A DNA stretch of 64,000 nt. It comes from Leuctra nigra (Eukaryota; Arthropoda; Insecta; Plecoptera; Leuctridae). Within the stretch, counting starts at the first letter, position 1, and every line of letters begins with the position of its first letter. Position numbers and translations under genes: made by a program. The stretch is from NCBI GenBank assembly GCA_934045905.1, contig OW203764.1, positions 35,232,828 to 35,296,827 on the forward strand. Reading direction: 5' to 3'. Shown here in pieces: positions 60,369-64,000 of the stretch. Below the pieces are notes generated by a model, which did no database searches, was not told the DNA's origin, and worked only from the letters and a program-made list of their open reading frames with translations.

Positions 60369-61234
60369 ATTTAATTTTACTCTTCTTACCTTTTCTTCAT
60401 GCATACATTCAATGACGTGGAATAATTCTTTTGCTTATCAGTTATCTCGTATGCTATTTTTTTTGTAAGTGATAAAGCCACTGCAGGTAAAAATGACCAG
60501 AGGTTCGGTCAAATATTTCAAGTTCGGTTCGGTTAAAAAATATGAGGTTCACCCAACCCTAATAATATTTCTAAAATAACGTCAGAGCTTTTGAAACATC
60601 AATAGCAATATAAAAAATAGATTACGTAGCTCTTTCTGAGTCGATATTGTCACTTGTAGATGATTGTTCCTAAACTATACGCAAAAAAAGAAAAAAGTAT
60701 GGGCATTGCACCTTAGCGACCAGTTTGGGAACACATATTTTATTTCGAGGACGGTGCTAATGCTCTTGCCTGATTGAAACGGACCTACAATTGACTTAAC
60801 GGGGACTAACGTACACATAATCGTGACGTAAAACCAACCTAATGCAAAATTAACTTTCTTACGTTCCGTTTCTTACAGACTTTTTGAACTTCCAATCCAA
60901 TATTCAATATTCCGGTTCTGTCCCTTACATCAATTGTAGGTAGGTAAGAGCTTTAAGGTGAAAGACCATACAAAGTTGTGGAGAATGAATATGCTCTCCT
61001 ACATCTGAAAATCGCTTCCTGATATTTTAAACTTCTTGATCAAATAAAGGGTTATATTTTGCATAAAAGTTAAATACTTCTCTAAATTTTAAAATTGTAA
61101 ACCTCTCACAAAGGTCTGTTTACATGTACCGTTTTCGCGTTATGCGTTTTTTATCTGTCTCTGGACTTGTCTCAAAGAGCCAAAGACGCACAACGAGCAA
61201 CTGATTTCCCTGATCCTGATCGTCTTATACTTAC
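60369..61234 (-). other. SCUBE intron, nothing else recognised
   Basis: AT-rich intronic DNA between the foldback element and the donor site of the 61235-61483 exon. No further EGF exon was seen. Confidence 0.55.
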
Positions 61235-61483
61235 CTAGTTGACAGTGCCTCCTGTGCGGCGTCGTGCGCTGATGGTCGCACGCGCACTCGTAGCTGCCGA
61301 CCGTGTTGACGCACGCGTCGCGACACGCGTGGTCGTGCGCCGTGCACTCGTCCACGTCCAGGCAGTTGTGGTCGTCGTGCGGGTCCGTGCGGAACCCGTC
61401 GTGGCACGAGCAGGAGTAGGCGCCCGGTAGGTTGTGGCAGCGGTGCACGCAGCCGCCGTTGCGCAGTCGACACTCGTCCACGT
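61235..61483 (-). CDS. SCUBE: SCUBE exon: two calcium-binding EGF repeats
   Basis: A 249-bp phase 1-1 exon after GATGTTGTGTGCTAAG, ending CTAG|GTAAGT. The first repeat is [28 protein letters not shown] and NC; the second is [28 protein letters not shown] and HC. Both have calcium-binding starts and the C-x-N-x4-Y-x-C hydroxylation consensus. This is the only intact member of the exon family repeated upstream (61484-62253). Further 5' exons with the signal peptide and earlier EGFs must lie beyond. Confidence 0.9.
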   Translation of the reverse strand, partial: TWTSVDCATAAACTAATTYRAPTPARATTGSARTRTTTTTAWTWTSARRTTTRVATRASTRSAATSARATISARRRTGGTVN

Positions 61484-62253
61484 CTTAGCACACAACATCA
61501 TGATATTAGACACGTCCACGTCCAGACAGTTGTGGTCGTCGTGCGGAACCCGTCGTGGCACGATCACGAGTAGGCGCCGGGCAGGTTGTGACAGCGGTGC
61601 ACGCAGCCGCCGTTGCGCAGTCGACACTCGTCCACGTCTTAGCACACAACATCATGATATTAGACACGTCCACGTCCAGACAGTTGTGGTCGTCGTGCGG
61701 AACCCGTCGTGGCACGATCACGAGTAGGCGCCGGGCAGGTTGTGACAGCGGTGCACGCAGCCGCCGTTGCGCAGTCGACACTCGTCCACGTCTTAGCACA
61801 CAACATCATGATATTAGACACGTCCACGTCCAGACAGTTGTGGTCGTCGTGCGGAACCCGTCGTGGCACGATCACGAGTAGGCGCCGGGCAGGTTGTGAC
61901 AGCGGTGCACGCAGCCGCCGTTGCGCAGTCGACACTCGTCCACGTCTTAGCACACAACATCATGATATTAGACACGTCCACGTCCAGACAGTTGTGGTCG
62001 TCGTGCGGAATCCGTCGTGGCACGAGCACGAGTAGGCGCCGGGCAGGTTGTGACAGCGGTGCACGCAGCCGCCGTTGCGCAGTCGACACTCGTCCACGTC
62101 TTAGCACACAACATCATGATATTAGACACGTCCACGTCCAGACAGTTGTGGTCGTCGTGCGGAACCCGTCGTGGCACGATCACGAGTAGGCGCCGGGCAG
62201 GTTGTGACAGCGGTGCACGCAGCCGCCGTTGCGCAGTCGACACTCTTCCACGT
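61484..62253 (-). pseudogene. Five tandem 154-bp decoy copies of the SCUBE EGF exon 5' half
   Basis: Exon-like starts (acceptor AG then ACGTGGA[C/A]GAGTGTCGACTG) occur at 62253, 62099, 61945, 61791 and 61637, exactly 154 bp apart, leading into the real exon at 61483. Each unit has the last 28 bp of intron plus about 126 bp of exon, ending at the second DVDE codon block. All five lack the same 10 bp (GACCCGCACG, minus strand) and so shift frame. Four of five have TGA where the real exon has TGC (YSC to YS-stop); the copy starting at 62099 keeps TGC. None has the exon's donor site. Inclusion of any would truncate the protein, so they are pseudo-exons. Confidence 0.85.
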
Positions 62254-63659
62254 CTAAGCAAACAATTCAGCGGATATGATATTAGCCACATCACATTTAG
62301 ATTATCTATTCCCTAACTGTTGAATACATCCAAACATGGGCGTACACAGGGGGAGGTGCTCTTGCCCCACCCCCTGGATGTCAGGACAGCATACCATTTT
62401 TGTGCTCTTTCACGTATAATATCATTTTGTAAACAAAAACTCAACAAAAAAATTAAAAAAAAAACGCCCAGCGTGGCGAGGTAGGACCATGCCCTCCACC
62501 ACCTCAAAGTATTAAATTTTAAAAATATTTAATTCAACAAAATACACCTCATAACGTCTTGAATTTAAGTGTCCAAACACCAAATAACGCCCTGCGGGGC
62601 AGTGGTGGTGGGGGTTGCGTCCCCCCTTGACCTGTGGAAAATTGTCTTCATTACCCTAGCAGAAATCCTGCGGACGCCCATAAATCCCATGAATCATTAT
62701 TCTAATCTAACATTCATTCATTTACAAACTCAATTCTGTACTTCAGAGTTAAAAGGGCGGAAGCCCATTTCTCAATTTGCGATGAATACTTTCTTTTTGG
62801 TGTAATCAAGCTCTATCAATTAGAATGACTGATGTTAACAAATTCCAATTACAGTTATTTTGAAGTATTCTCTTACACAGAGACTAATGTCACGATCTCA
62901 AATATGATTGGATGAAGGCTGAATTCGCGGTTTATGAGCTTACCTCAATAATCGTTGAAATGGACTTCCTTCCTTCTACCTCTAAGGTACAGAATTATAG
63001 TTTTGTCTCAATGTTACCTCCAATTCTAAGAAACTGGGATAAATGGAACAAAAATCATCAGCACCAACACCATTATTTAAACCCATCGGCTATCTGGGGA
63101 AATGGTAAAATGACTTTTCAGTACAAAGCATCTGTAGATGCAGCTGATTCTGATCGAGGTTTGAAAATTATTATGTTTGAAAATAAGGAATAAAGTCGAG
63201 TAACACTTCCGTTGTACATGAAAAGCACACAGTGACGTCATTCAAACATCCCACACTCTTGTGAAACAATTACTAATAGTTTGCTTCTATGTTGTGAGGA
63301 CATTGTGGAGCAGACTTCAATCAATAACTATTTGCTGGCATCGAGCAACTCAAGTCGTTGTGGAAATAGATCAATATCGAAGACGTCTTTGTACAGAGTG
63401 TCCACTATAGGTTATGATGTTGTTTCTTTGCACTTACATTGGAGATGCTTCGTTGGCTCGTGTCAGTTGAACGTTATAGTAGGGGAGCAAATGTAATTCC
63501 GCTCGATTGGTGTGCCGAAATTGATTTTTTCATAATTATCGATTGCTTACATTATTCTTAATATTACCTGAAGTGCCTTCAATTTTTTTGGTGGCCATCT
63601 TGGAAAATATAGCTGAAAACGAGCGAAAAACGTAAATTTTACAAATTATTTAATTGTTG
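62254..63659. other. SCUBE upstream intron with dispersed repeat
   Basis: 62790-63000 is a relative of 56940-57160. No EGF exon or signal-peptide exon was recognised up to the window end. Plus-strand frames of 78-99 codons here carry no family motif. Confidence 0.5.
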
Positions 63660-64000
63660 GTAGAGGAAAGATTGAAAAATTATGAAACAATTCACTAAAA
63701 CTAACTCAAATATAGTGCCTTGAAAAAAAATACGCCGTAAACAATTTTTTTTAAAAATTAAAAAAAAATTAAAATTAACGCATATATTGTTTAAAATGAA
63801 ATTGTCTACAAATTTTAATTCTACATATTTTGTCTAAGTCCACGCGTTTCATAATAAATTGAGAGCAAAAAAATACAGAAACGTGATTGGTCAATTCCAA
63901 CAATGAAAAAATAAAATTCGTTAACGGCGTATTTTTTTTTAAGTCCCCATATATGAGTTAGTTTTAGTGAATTATTTCATAATTTTTCAACAATTCCTCT
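63660..64000. mobile_element. Foldback element cut by the window end
   Basis: GAAAAATTATGAAACAATTCACTAAAACTAACTCA-type sequence at about 63670-63710, with AAATACGCCGT at about 63728, is mirrored at 63925-63995 (ACGGCGTATTT, then TGAGTTAGTTTTAGTGAATT and ATTTCATAATTTTTCAAC). The inverted arms are about 75 bp. The right boundary may lie beyond 64000. Confidence 0.65.

Larger units (their letters stand above)
39430..61483 (-). other. SCUBE: SCUBE-type gene, 3' part (ten exons)
   Basis: The gene is assembled from ten minus-strand exons: 61483-61235, 56450-56208, 55193-55077, 53744-53502, 46285-45808, 45565-45279, 42699-42505, 41539-41387, 40506-40427 and 39585-39430. Every intron has GT-AG borders, all junction phases agree, and the joined frame (2,201 bp, about 732 residues) is open to a TGA. 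The order EGF repeats, spacer, Cys-rich module, CUB domain, and a conserved 60-residue tail is diagnostic of SCUBE proteins. These are secreted or membrane-tethered glycoproteins that in vertebrates act as co-factors or carriers for signalling ligands such as Hedgehog. The signal peptide and the first EGF repeats must lie beyond 62.3 kb, probably outside the window. Function in this insect is inference. Confidence 0.88.

Noticed and set aside
61434..62316. Repeated 97-108-codon plus-strand frames over the EGF exon array
   Set aside because: They are antisense shadows of the GC-rich EGF codons repeated every 154 bp; the minus strand explains the sequence.

Overview
This 64 kb window looks like an insect nuclear chromosome: AT-rich, intron-rich and crowded with transposon remains. 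No bacterial operons, phage genes or CRISPR arrays are visible. The mix of LINE, MITE and tRNA-SINE families would suit a sap-feeding hemipteran, but that placement is inference; only 'insect/arthropod' is well supported. Two host protein-coding genes can be read with confidence.

Layout. 1-830 is a 118-bp satellite in which each unit carries YY1-, ETS- and CRE-like motifs. 984-2264 is a non-autonomous transposon with apparently identical 199-bp inverted ends and a tRNA-derived SINE inside. 2770-2841 (minus) is an intact tRNA-Pro(CGG). From 2842 to 34841 I find no convincing protein gene. That stretch holds a 32-bp minisatellite (6710-7080), a GC-rich possible first exon (9790-10020), MITEs (18863-19158, 28976-29468), a second SINE copy (22398-22516), a 126-136-bp satellite split by a truncated LINE (23970-25570), a decayed tRNA-like unit (26484-26557) and a hairpin element (31067-31231).

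34865-36169 (plus) is the coding exon of an N-terminal RASSF protein of the RASSF9/10 type (Drosophila Meru-like), with its own 3' splice site at 34841-34842.

From 62.25 kb down to 39.43 kb the minus strand carries a SCUBE-type gene (EGF repeats, Cys-rich module, CUB domain, conserved C-terminus). Ten exons join in one open frame of 2,201 bp with matching intron phases; the 5' end lies beyond the right edge. Just upstream of its first readable exon are five tandem 154-bp copies of that exon's 5' half with its splice acceptor. All five carry the same 10-bp deletion and four carry an in-frame TGA. Its introns have collected an apparently intact CR1/Jockey-type LINE (about 49.0-53.3 kb, antisense to the gene), a 2.2 kb foldback element with two nested insertions (58193-60366), and several palindromic MITE-like hairpins.

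The two host genes are not obviously linked in function: RASSF9/10 proteins are cortical polarity scaffolds, while SCUBE proteins are secreted or membrane-tethered. The most unusual feature is the decoy-exon array in SCUBE. Next are the composite promoter-like motif in the 118-bp satellite and the lack of a usable start codon in front of the otherwise intact LINE ORF2.
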